A stretch of DNA of 37,576 bases from Gemmataceae bacterium (GTDB lineage: Bacteria; Planctomycetota; Planctomycetia; Gemmatales; Gemmataceae): contig JADLBT010000162.1 in assembly GCA_020847555.1 (NCBI GenBank), positions 1 through 37,576 of the forward strand. Direction: 5' to 3'. Every line of letters begins with the position of its first letter. Within the stretch, counting starts at the first letter, position 1. The notes beneath the pieces are model-generated. The model saw only the letters and a list, made by a program, of their open reading frames with translations. It did not search any database and was not told where the DNA came from. Shown one piece after another: positions 13,907-20,755 of this stretch. The translations under genes and the position numbers were made by a program.

Positions 13907-14929
13907 TCATGTCCCGGCGATCGTCTTGCCCAGCACCTCGGCCAGGCGGCGGATCTGGGTCAGTACCTCGGCATACCGATTCGGCAGCAGCGCCTGCGGG
14001 CCGTCCGAGAGCGCCTTCTCGGGGCAGGAGTGGACCTCGATGTGTACGCCGTCGGCGCCGGCTGCGACCGCGGCGTAGGCCATCGCCGGGATCAGGTCGG
14101 GGCGCCCCGTCGCGTGGCTCGGATCGACGATGATCGGCAGGTGGCTCTGGCCCTTGACGTTCGGCACGGCGCTCAGGTCGAGCATGTTCCGCGTCGAGTC
14201 CTCGAACGACCGCACCCCGCGCTCGCACAGCACCACGTCCGGGTTGCCCTCGGCGAGGATGTACTCGGCCGACATGAGCATATCCTTGACGGTCGCGCTC
14301 ATGCCGCGCTTGAGCAGGACCGGCTTGCGCGCCTGGCCAACCTCCTTGAGCAGGTCGAAATTCTGCATGTTGCGGGCGCCGATCTGGAACATGTCGGCGT
14401 AGCGCTCGACGAGCGGCACCTGCCGCGGATCCATCACTTCCGTCACCACCGGCAGCTGGTGTTTCGCCCCGGTGTCACGCAGGATCTTGAGCCCTTCCTC
14501 GCCGAGTCCCTGGAAGCTGTACGGGCTGGTACGCGGCTTGAACGCCCCGCCGCGCAGCAGGTTCGCGCCGGCCGCCTTGACGCGCCCGGCAATCTCGTCG
14601 AGTACCTCGGCGCTCTCGACCGCGCATGGGCCGGCGATCATCACGAGCGACCCGCCGCCGATACGCACCCGGCCGACGGTCACGACCGAGTCCTGCGGGT
14701 GCATCTCCCGGCCGGCGAGCTTGAATGGCTTGAGGATCGGCAGCACCTGCTCGACGCCTTCGATGGCTTGCAGGGGCTCGGTTCGGAGCTTGTTCTCGTC
14801 GCCGATCACGCCGATGATGGTGCGGTGCTCGCCGCGGCTCAGGTGGGGCTTGAGGCCCAACTCCTGGATGCGCCCGAGGATGTGGTCGATCTGTTCCGGC
14901 GTGGAGTGCGGCTTGAGAACGATGATCAT
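13907..14929 (-). CDS. aroF: 3-deoxy-7-phosphoheptulonate (DAHP) synthase, type I beta
   Basis: The 340-residue enzyme condenses phosphoenolpyruvate and erythrose 4-phosphate, the entry step of the shikimate pathway. Residues 1-70 ([18 protein letters not shown] onward) form the ferredoxin-like regulatory domain found in Thermotoga-type DAHP synthases. The barrel carries [49 protein letters not shown] and [10 protein letters not shown], which supply substrate and metal ligands. The gene lies 90 bp downstream of pheA on the same strand, with an inverted repeat between them. The pair provides the first step of aromatic synthesis and the phenylalanine branch, so common control by phenylalanine is plausible. 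The symbol follows common annotation practice; aroG or aroA is also used for this family. Confidence 0.95.
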   Translation of the reverse strand: MIIVLKPHSTPEQIDHILGRIQELGLKPHLSRGEHRTIIGVIGDENKLRTEPLQAIEGVEQVLPILKPFKLAGREMHPQDSVVTVGRVRIGGGSLVMIAGPCAVESAEVLDEIAGRVKAAGANLLRGGAFKPRTSPYSFQGLGEEGLKILRDTGAKHQLPVVTEVMDPRQVPLVERYADMFQIGARNMQNFDLLKEVGQARKPVLLKRGMSATVKDMLMSAEYILAEGNPDVVLCERGVRSFEDSTRNMLDLSAVPNVKGQSHLPIIVDPSHATGRPDLIPAMAYAAVAAGADGVHIEVHSCPEKALSDGPQALLPNRYAEVLTQIRRLAEVLGKTIAGT

Positions 14930-14957
14930 GGCAGGGAGGGGGTCAGGGGTGGATCAT

Positions 14958-15016
14958 CCGAGCCCGAGGCGTAAGCGAGGGTTTAACTTTGGCCTTCGCT
15001 TACGCTTCGGGCTCGG
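14958..15016. repeat. Imperfect inverted repeat, palindrome family A
   Basis: Arms 14958-14980 and 14993-15016 pair with one mismatch and one single-base gap. The arm contains GAGCCCGAGGCGTAAGCG, the core shared with the copies at 18847, 20679 and 34075. It lies just after the pheA stop, between pheA and the DAHP synthase gene. Confidence 0.8.
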
Positions 15017-15019
15017 ACG

Positions 15020-16144
15020 CTACTCACTCACGGTGGCGATCGGGAAGGAGCCGAGGATCGAGATCTGCTCGCAGTGCTCGGTGGCGGCCGCGAGGGTTTT
15101 CTTGACCTTCGGATCCTCGACGTGGCCCTCGAAGTCCACGAAGAACAGATACTCGGGCTTGCCCTGACGTGCCGGGAATGACTCGATCCAGGTCAGGTTG
15201 AGCTTGTTCTGCTTGAACAACTCCAGCACCTCGACCAGGGAACCCGGGCTGTGTGACACGCGGAACATGACAGCCGTCTTGTCGTGGCCGGTTTTGCCCG
15301 CTTCCTGGTGGCCGATGACGGCGAAGCGCGTCTCGTTGTTCGGATAATCCTCGATGTCCGGAAACAGGATGCGCAGGCCGTACTTGACGGCCGCCTGGCG
15401 ACTGGCGACCGCGGCCGCGCCCGGCTCGCGCTGGGCCAGTTCGGCGGCGACCGCCGTGCTGGCGACCTCGTGCAGGGAGGCGTGCGGAACGTTCTTCGAC
15501 AGCCAGTTGCGGCACTGCGACAGCGCCTGCGGCCGCGAATAGACCCGGCGGATCTCCTGCTGCTCGCAGTTGGCCAGGAGGTTGTGGTGAATGCGCAGCC
15601 GAACCTCCGCACAAACCTTCAGTTGCGGCAGCCGGGTGAACATGTCGAGGGTGTCGGCAATGCGGCCGTCGGTCGAGTTCTCCAGCGGAACGACACCGAA
15701 ATCGGCGTGCCCGCGGTTCACCTCCTCGAAGACGGCGGCGATGCTCGCGACCTTCATGAACTCGACCGCCTGGCCGAACCGCTCCAGCGCCGCCAGGTGG
15801 CTGAAACTGTAGTCCGGACCCAGGAAGGACACCTTGAGGATCTTCTGCAGCGCCCGGGCTCCGCTCATGATCTCCCGATAAACGGCGCGGATCGTCGCCG
15901 CGTCCAGCGGACCCTTGTTGCTGTCCAGGACGTTCTTGTACACTTCCTCTTCCCGGGCCGGCTGGAAGATCTCCCCGCCCTGGTCGTTCTTGACCTTGCC
16001 GATCTCTGCCGCCAGGACCGCCCTTTTGTTCACCAACTCGAGGATCTGAAGATCCAGCTTGTCGATGGTGTTTCGAAGGGTCTTCAGCGCGGCGATGGAC
16101 TTGGCCGAGAGCGGGGCGACGTCGGGTTCGGGTTTGCGGGCCAT
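15020..16144 (-). CDS. pheA: Bifunctional chorismate mutase / prephenate dehydratase
   Basis: The 374-residue product converts chorismate to prephenate and then to phenylpyruvate for phenylalanine synthesis. An AroQ-type chorismate mutase occupies about residues 15-100 (LRNTIDKLDLQILELVNKR, then the AREEEVYKNVL helix). The dehydratase part starts at KVSFLGPDYSFSHLAA, and its family motif is VVPLENSTDGRIADTLD. NNETRFAVIG closes the catalytic part. The C-terminal ACT domain carries SPGSLVEVLELFKQNKLNLT and ESFPARQGKPEYLFFVDFEGH, the site where phenylalanine normally inhibits the enzyme. The order mutase-dehydratase-ACT and the length fit proteobacterial P-proteins. It is the first gene of a likely pheA-aroF unit with a strong promoter at 16183-16211. 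Confidence 0.96.
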   Translation of the reverse strand: MARKPEPDVAPLSAKSIAALKTLRNTIDKLDLQILELVNKRAVLAAEIGKVKNDQGGEIFQPAREEEVYKNVLDSNKGPLDAATIRAVYREIMSGARALQKILKVSFLGPDYSFSHLAALERFGQAVEFMKVASIAAVFEEVNRGHADFGVVPLENSTDGRIADTLDMFTRLPQLKVCAEVRLRIHHNLLANCEQQEIRRVYSRPQALSQCRNWLSKNVPHASLHEVASTAVAAELAQREPGAAAVASRQAAVKYGLRILFPDIEDYPNNETRFAVIGHQEAGKTGHDKTAVMFRVSHSPGSLVEVLELFKQNKLNLTWIESFPARQGKPEYLFFVDFEGHVEDPKVKKTLAAATEHCEQISILGSFPIATVSE

Positions 16145-16153
16145 ATGGGGTCT

Positions 16154-16203
16154 CGTTTGGGATGATCATGCGCTTCTCGGGTAATTTATTCGTCTCCCAA
16201 ACG
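16154..16203. promoter_or_regulatory. 9-bp inverted repeat around the pheA -10 region (operator candidate)
   Basis: CGTTTGGGA (16154-16162) and TCCCAAACG (16195-16203) are exact reverse complements 32 bases apart. One arm lies in the -10/-35 spacer and the other in the 5' leader. It could be a repressor site or a leader hairpin, or chance. Confidence 0.3.
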
Positions 16204-16211
16204 GGTGTCAA
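16183..16211 (-). promoter_or_regulatory. Sigma70-type promoter of pheA
   Basis: On the minus strand TTGACA (16211-16206) and TAAATT (16188-16183) are separated by exactly 17 bases. It is the best sigma70 match in the window. Transcription would begin near 16176, about 32 bases before the pheA ATG. Confidence 0.7.
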
Positions 16212-16367
16212 CTAACAAGATAGCAGGATGCTTCTCGCCCCCCGACGGCCCGTCGTTTCGATACCGGGTGAAGCTGCTCATCTAGACATTCGATCAGGTA
16301 ATCGAGGCGTGGTTTCGCTATCCCGTCGGCCTGTCCCGTCACCCTGTCATCCCGATGGCGGGCGCGG

Positions 16368-16389
16368 CTGCCATTTTGACGGGTGGCAG
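16368..16389 (+). promoter_or_regulatory. Inverted repeat upstream of the dnaK promoter (activator site candidate)
   Basis: CTGCCA and TGGCAG flank ten bases. The site lies about 105 bases upstream of the -24 element, a usual distance for a sigma54 enhancer site. No activator gene is present in the window. Confidence 0.35.
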
Positions 16390-16491
16390 CCTCTTGCGCA
16401 CACTTCTTCCTGAGAGCGCTGAATCCCTTGGGGTGGTGTAACTCTCTAATCGTGGCGAGGATTGGGCCGACAACGCTCTCTCTGTTCCTGG

Positions 16492-16507
16492 CGGCATGAC
16501 AGTTGCT
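16492..16507 (+). promoter_or_regulatory. Sigma54-type (-24/-12) promoter candidate of dnaK
   Basis: CGGCATGACAGTTGCT matches the consensus TGGCAYRNNNNTTGCW at all defined positions except the first base. GG and GC are ten bases apart, as required. The start point would be near 16518, leaving a leader of about 155 bases. Confidence 0.55.
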
Positions 16508-16581
16508 CCAGGAGAAGAGGGGGCATGTTGAGCGCCAGCCGAGCGTACCTGCACATAAAACATGAACTTCTGTCTCAGGCC

Positions 16582-16644
16582 GTGGACCGTGGGTCGTGGA
16601 CGGGGAAGAAGGAAGGTCTTCTCTGTCCATTGTCCGCTGTCCAC
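16582..16644 (+). repeat. Imperfect inverted repeat in the dnaK leader
   Basis: Two 27-base arms (16582-16608 and 16618-16644) pair at about 20 positions with a 9-base loop. The arms hold repeated GTCCAC/GTGGAC words. In the transcript the stem would end 30 bases before the dnaK start. Confidence 0.5.
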
Positions 16645-16674
16645 TCCCGAAGACCGCTGAAAGGAGAACAGAGC

Positions 16675-18615
16675 ATGGCGGAGGGTGAAAAAATCATCGG
16701 CATCGACCTGGGTACGACGAACTCGGTGGTTGCCGTGATGGAAGGGGGCGAGGTCAAGGTTATCCCCAACCAGGAGGGGCACCGCCTGACCCCCAGTGTT
16801 GTTGCGTTCACCGACAAGAACGAGCGTCTGGTGGGCGAGCTGGCCCGCCGGCAGGCCGCCCTGAACCCGCGGCGCACCATCTACTCAATTAAGCGTTTCA
16901 TGGGCCGTCGGCACAACGAGGTCCAGGGCGAGGAGAAGCTCGTCCCCTACAAGGTGGTGGGCGGGGCCAACGAGCTGGTCAAGGTCGAGGTGGACGGCAA
17001 GCAGTTCACCCCGCCGGAGATCTCGGCGCTGGTGCTGCGCAAGCTCAAGGAGGCGGCCGAGGCATACCTGGGCCACACCGTCCGCAAGGCCGTCATCACC
17101 GTGCCAGCGTACTTCAACGACAGCCAGCGCCAGGCGACCATCGACGCCGCCCGAATCGCCGGCTTCGACACCGAATGGGAAATCGAGGATCCCGCCACCG
17201 GGAAGAAGACACGCCAACGTATGCGCATCATCAACGAGCCGACGGCGGCCTCGCTGGCGTATGGGCTGGACAAGAAGAAAAACGAGAAGATCGCCGTCTT
17301 CGACCTGGGCGGCGGCACGTTCGACATCTCGATCCTCGACGTCGGCGACGGCGTCTTCGAGGTGAAGGCGACGAACGGCGACACCCACCTGGGCGGCGAC
17401 GACTTCGACCAGGTGGTCATCGACCACGTCGCGGAGGACTTCAAGCGCAGGGAGCTGATCGACCTGCGCAAGGACGAGAAGGCACTGCAGCGGCTCAAGG
17501 ATGCATCCGAGCAGGCCAAGAAGGAGCTGTCCCAGGCGACGAGCACGCGCATCAACCTGCCGTTCATCACGGCCGATCAGACCGGACCGAAGCACCTGGA
17601 GATCGAGCTGACGCGCTCCAAACTGGAGCAACTGACGCACGACCTGGTCGAGCGCTGCCGCGGGCCGGTCCTGCAAGCGCTCCGGGACGCCGGGTACAGT
17701 CCGCGCGACATCGACGAGGTCGTCCTGGTCGGCGGCATGACGCGCATGCCCAAGGTGCAGCAGCTGGTCAAGGACATCTTCGGCAAGGAGCCGCACAAGG
17801 GCGTCAACCCGGACGAGGTGGTCGCGGTCGGGGCCGCCATCCAGGGAGCGCAGCTGCTGCTCGGCAGCAAGTCCGACGTGCTGCTGCTCGACGTCACCCC
17901 GCTATCGCTGGGCATCGAGACCCTCGGCGGTGTGATGACGAAGCTGATCGAGCGCAACACGACCATCCCGGCGACGAAGAAGGAGAAGTTCTCGACGGCG
18001 GAGGACAACCAGCCGGCGGTGACGGTGAAGGTGTTCCAGGGCGAGCGGCCGATGGCAAGCGACAACCGTCTGCTCGGCGAGTTCGACCTGAAGGGCATCG
18101 AGCCGGCCCCGCGCGGGATGCCGCAGATTGAGGTGACGTTCGACATCGACGCCAACGGCATCCTGAAGGTGGCGGCGAAGGATCTCAAGACGGGCAAGGA
18201 AGCGACGATTGAGATCAAGTCGTCGAGCGGTCTGAGCAAGGACGACGTCGAGAAGATGCGGCGCGACGCGGAGGCCCACGCCGACGAGGACAGGCAACGG
18301 CGTGAGATGGCCGACGCCCGCAACGAGGCCGACTCGGTGGTCTGGCAGATCGAGAAGCTGCTCAAGGACAACGCCGACAAGATCCCCGAGCGCGACCAGG
18401 CGCCGATCAAATCTCAGATCGAGCGCGTCAAGCAGGCAATGCAGGGCAAGGATCTGCAGGCGCTGCGGCAGGCGCTGAGCGACCTGCAGGCGGCCGCCCA
18501 GGCGATGGCGCAGCACATGCACCACCAGCCGCCCGGCGACGGCGCCGAGCGCGCGACCGACGGCGGCCGCGGCAAGGACGACGTGATCGACGCCGAGTTC
18601 GAGGTCAAGAAGTAA
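16675..18615 (+). CDS. dnaK: Molecular chaperone DnaK (Hsp70)
   Basis: The 646-residue ATP-dependent chaperone has the nucleotide-binding motifs [52 protein letters not shown] and [15 protein letters not shown]. The substrate-binding domain includes [20 protein letters not shown] and the C-terminal tail ends [11 protein letters not shown]. The frame is open upstream to 16462, but the ATG at 16675 has AAGGAG and matches the family start. Between AGFD and [14 protein letters not shown] there is an extra segment ([18 protein letters not shown], residues about 164-181) that E. coli DnaK lacks. grpE and dnaJ are not adjacent. A sigma54-type element lies upstream and a hairpin follows the stop codon. 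Confidence 0.97.
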   Translation: MAEGEKIIGIDLGTTNSVVAVMEGGEVKVIPNQEGHRLTPSVVAFTDKNERLVGELARRQAALNPRRTIYSIKRFMGRRHNEVQGEEKLVPYKVVGGANELVKVEVDGKQFTPPEISALVLRKLKEAAEAYLGHTVRKAVITVPAYFNDSQRQATIDAARIAGFDTEWEIEDPATGKKTRQRMRIINEPTAASLAYGLDKKKNEKIAVFDLGGGTFDISILDVGDGVFEVKATNGDTHLGGDDFDQVVIDHVAEDFKRRELIDLRKDEKALQRLKDASEQAKKELSQATSTRINLPFITADQTGPKHLEIELTRSKLEQLTHDLVERCRGPVLQALRDAGYSPRDIDEVVLVGGMTRMPKVQQLVKDIFGKEPHKGVNPDEVVAVGAAIQGAQLLLGSKSDVLLLDVTPLSLGIETLGGVMTKLIERNTTIPATKKEKFSTAEDNQPAVTVKVFQGERPMASDNRLLGEFDLKGIEPAPRGMPQIEVTFDIDANGILKVAAKDLKTGKEATIEIKSSSGLSKDDVEKMRRDAEAHADEDRQRREMADARNEADSVVWQIEKLLKDNADKIPERDQAPIKSQIERVKQAMQGKDLQALRQALSDLQAAAQAMAQHMHHQPPGDGAERATDGGRGKDDVIDAEFEVKK

Positions 18616-18639
18616 GCCGCACTGGTCAGTGATCGGTAA

Positions 18640-18681
18640 AACGCGAACGCCTCCGAGCCACAGCTCGGGGGCGTTCGCGTT
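18640..18681 (+). terminator. Hairpin after dnaK, probable terminator
   Basis: Arms 18640-18658 and 18663-18681 pair over 19 bases with a single T/G wobble and a four-base loop. It starts 25 bases after the dnaK stop. No long T-run follows. Confidence 0.6.
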
Positions 18682-18846
18682 AACCGAGAGCCGTCGAGGG
18701 GCCGTCAAGTGCGGACCATAGTAATTCTGGACAGACAGTGAGAGTGCAACGTCCCGAGCCGTGGCGGAAGTGGCCGACGGAGGCACCTCGACATCACTGC
18801 GGCTGCTTCCCCTCGACCTCAACCCTGCGGAGCGACCTCATCGCAT

Positions 18847-18914
18847 CCCTCCGAGCCCGCAGCGTAAGCGCGGGACGAGACAACATCCCGCGCTTACGCT
18901 GCGGGCTCGGAGGG
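18847..18914. repeat. Perfect inverted repeat, 29-bp arms, palindrome family A
   Basis: Arms 18847-18875 and 18886-18914 are exact reverse complements with a 10-base loop. The arm contains GAGCCCGCAGCGTAAGCG. It ends 23 bases before the ackA start, so it would fold in the ackA leader. Confidence 0.9.
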
Positions 18915-18937
18915 CGGCCCACTCTTCAAGGCATCCC

Positions 18938-20131
18938 ATGAACGACCACCCCGGCGCCCTGATCCTCACCATCAACAGCGGCTCCTCCAGCATCAAGACA
19001 GCCCTCTACCGCACAGGTTCCGGCGAGGACATGCTGTTCCGCGGCCAGCTCGACCGCATCGGCGCCGGCGTCGGTCGGTTCGAGATGAAGGACGCCGCGG
19101 GCAGCGTGATGGAGGCGAACGAGCGCGAGCTGCGCGACCACGGCGCCGCCCTTGAGGTGCTGTTCGAGTGGCTGCGCGGGCGGCCCGACGCGGGGAAGAT
19201 CGACGCGGTCGGGCACCGCGTCGTCCACGGCGGATCGCGGTATCGGGCGCCCGAGCGCGTCGCGCCGGAGATGCTGGCCGAGCTGCGCCGGCTGGCGCCG
19301 TTCGACCCGATGCACCTTCCCGGGGAGATCCTGGCGATCGAGGTGGTGGCTCAGCGGTTCCCCGACCTGCCGCAGGTCGCGTGCTTCGACACCGCGTTCC
19401 ACCGCACGCTCCCGGACGTGGCGCGCATCTTCGCCTTGCCGCGGCGGCTGGCCGACGAGGGGCTGCACCGCTACGGCTTTCACGGTCTGTCCTACGAGTT
19501 CATCATGGAGGATCTGGCCCGCCTCGACGGGGCGGCGGCGCAGGGACGGGTGATCGTCGCTCACCTGGGCAACGGCGCCAGCATGGCGGCCGTGCGCGAC
19601 GGCCGCTGCCTCGACACGACGATGGGGTTCACGCCGACGGGCGGCCTGGTGATGGGGACGCGCAGTGGCGACCTCGATCCGGGGCTTCTCCTGTACCTGC
19701 TGACGGAGCGGCGGCAGACGCCCGAGCAGCTGAACCGGCTCGTCAACCACGACGGCGGGCTGCTCGGGCTGTCGGGAGTGAGCGCGGATATGCGCGAGCT
19801 GCTCGCCCAGGCGCCCACGAACCCGGCAGCGCGCCTCGCGGTGGATGTCTTCTGCTACCAGGCGCGGAAGTTCGTCGGGGCGCTGGCGGCGGCGCTGGGC
19901 GGGCTGGACACGTTCGTCTTTACCGCCGGCATCGGCGAGCACGCGGCCCCGGTGCGCGAAATGATCTGCGCCGGCCTCGACTGGCTCGGCGTGCATCTGG
20001 ATCCGCGGCGCAACGCGGGGAATGAGCCGATCCTTTCCGCGGCCGACAGTCGGGTGGCCGTTCGCATGATGCGGACGAACGAGGAGCAGATGATCGTCCG
20101 GCACACGCGGCGCGTGCTGGGGCGTTACTGA
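18938..20131 (+). CDS. ackA: Acetate kinase
   Basis: The 397-residue product interconverts acetate plus ATP and acetyl phosphate plus ADP. The ASKHA-fold motifs are all present: LTINSGSSSIKTALY, GHRVVHGGSRY, PMHLPGEI, ACFDTAFHRT, YGFHGLSYE, HLGNGASMAAV, TPTGGLVMGTRSGDLDPG and FTAGIGEHA. Length is normal for the family. The frame is open upstream to 18761, but the ATG at 18938 starts the conserved part. No strong ribosome binding site precedes it, and a 29-bp-arm palindrome lies directly upstream. The usual partner pta is absent here. The acyl-CoA synthetase (ADP-forming)/GNAT fusion at 34725 may relate to the same acetyl-group economy, which is inference. Confidence 0.96.
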   Translation: MNDHPGALILTINSGSSSIKTALYRTGSGEDMLFRGQLDRIGAGVGRFEMKDAAGSVMEANERELRDHGAALEVLFEWLRGRPDAGKIDAVGHRVVHGGSRYRAPERVAPEMLAELRRLAPFDPMHLPGEILAIEVVAQRFPDLPQVACFDTAFHRTLPDVARIFALPRRLADEGLHRYGFHGLSYEFIMEDLARLDGAAAQGRVIVAHLGNGASMAAVRDGRCLDTTMGFTPTGGLVMGTRSGDLDPGLLLYLLTERRQTPEQLNRLVNHDGGLLGLSGVSADMRELLAQAPTNPAARLAVDVFCYQARKFVGALAAALGGLDTFVFTAGIGEHAAPVREMICAGLDWLGVHLDPRRNAGNEPILSAADSRVAVRMMRTNEEQMIVRHTRRVLGRY

Positions 20132-20258
20132 GTCCCGCAGAGGCCATGTCACGGCGAGCGGCGGGGCGTCAGCCCGCAGGCAGTAACGGGGCAGTTTCGG
20201 CCCCGACCACCGATCTTCCGTGAGGGCGAATCCAAGGACAGGGCGCGAAGGCGTTCCC

Positions 20259-20274
20259 TGGCATACCAGTTGCA
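20259..20274 (+). promoter_or_regulatory. Sigma54-type (-24/-12) promoter of the cupin gene
   Basis: TGGCATACCAGTTGCA matches TGGCAYRNNNNTTGCW at every defined position with the correct ten bases between GG and GC. The start point would be near 20286, about 50 bases before the cupin ATG. Confidence 0.7.
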
Positions 20275-20335
20275 AGTAAAATGAGAGACCAGGTTCAGCT
20301 GTTGAAACCATAACTCGCCTGAAGGAGACACAGCG

Positions 20336-20668
20336 ATGGCGATTCCGCATGCACAGCCGGGTGAAATCGTGAGCGTTCGGCCTCTCGGCGCGGCGCTGGC
20401 GTCGGCCCAGACGAAGACGCTGGTGAGGGCCGAGGAGGTGGAGGTTCTGCGGCTGATCGTTCCGGCCGGCAAGGAGATCCACGAGCACAGAGCCAAGGGC
20501 GAGATCATCGTGCAGTGTCTGGAGGGGCAGATCGCCTTCACCGCGTTCGGAAAAACTCAGACCCTTCAGGCCGGGGAATTGCTCTACCTCCCCACCGGGG
20601 AGGCGCACACCGTCAAGGGAATTGAGGATGCCTCGGTGCTGTTGACGATTCTCCTGCCGAGGGAGTGA
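20336..20668 (+). CDS. Small single-domain cupin protein
   Basis: The 110-residue product is one cupin barrel. Motif 1 is PAGKEIHEHRAKGEIIVQCLEG, read here as PAGKEIHEH with the following Glu, giving the usual two His and one Glu metal ligands. Motif 2 is GELLYLPTGEAHTVKG with the fourth ligand His. There is no signal peptide. The ATG at 20336 has GAAGGAG nine bases upstream. Such small cupins may be quercetinase-like, sugar-binding or metal sensors, and the sequence does not decide between these. The gene stands alone behind a consensus sigma54-type promoter, so it is probably an induced stress or metabolic gene. A 52-bp perfect palindrome follows its stop codon. Confidence 0.88.
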   Translation: MAIPHAQPGEIVSVRPLGAALASAQTKTLVRAEEVEVLRLIVPAGKEIHEHRAKGEIIVQCLEGQIAFTAFGKTQTLQAGELLYLPTGEAHTVKGIEDASVLLTILLPRE

Positions 20669-20678
20669 GCGAGGCGTG

Positions 20679-20730
20679 CCTGTCCGAGCCCGAGGCGTCC
20701 GCGCGCGCGGACGCCTCGGGCTCGGACAGG
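20679..20730. repeat. 52-bp perfect palindrome without loop, family A
   Basis: Arms 20679-20704 and 20705-20730 are exact reverse complements with no spacer. The arm contains CCGAGCCCGAGGCGT. It lies between the convergent cupin gene and NnrS-like gene and could end transcription from both sides. Confidence 0.92.
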
Positions 20731-20755
20731 CGTTTGGTCCGCGCGCTCTCACCAG

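Larger units (their letters stand above)
16145..16674. other. 530-bp divergent intergenic region, pheA / dnaK
   Basis: No convincing gene lies here; short open frames have no recognisable product. The region holds the pheA promoter on its left, an inverted repeat CTGCCA-N10-TGGCAG at 16368-16389, a sigma54-type element at 16492-16507 and an imperfect stem at 16582-16644 before dnaK. Confidence 0.75.
18616..18937. other. 322-bp intergenic region, dnaK / ackA
   Basis: The region holds the dnaK terminator hairpin and a 29-bp-arm palindrome at 18847-18914. I see no gene and no clear promoter in the 165 bases between them. Confidence 0.7.

Noticed and set aside
16208..16630. Short frames in the pheA-dnaK gap as possible small genes
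   Set aside because: No convincing ribosome binding site or protein-like composition, and the region is better explained by promoters and repeats.
18926..20752. 608-codon minus-strand frame opposite ackA and the cupin gene
   Set aside because: ackA and the cupin carry all family motifs; the opposite translation is Arg/Gln/His-rich and has no domain.
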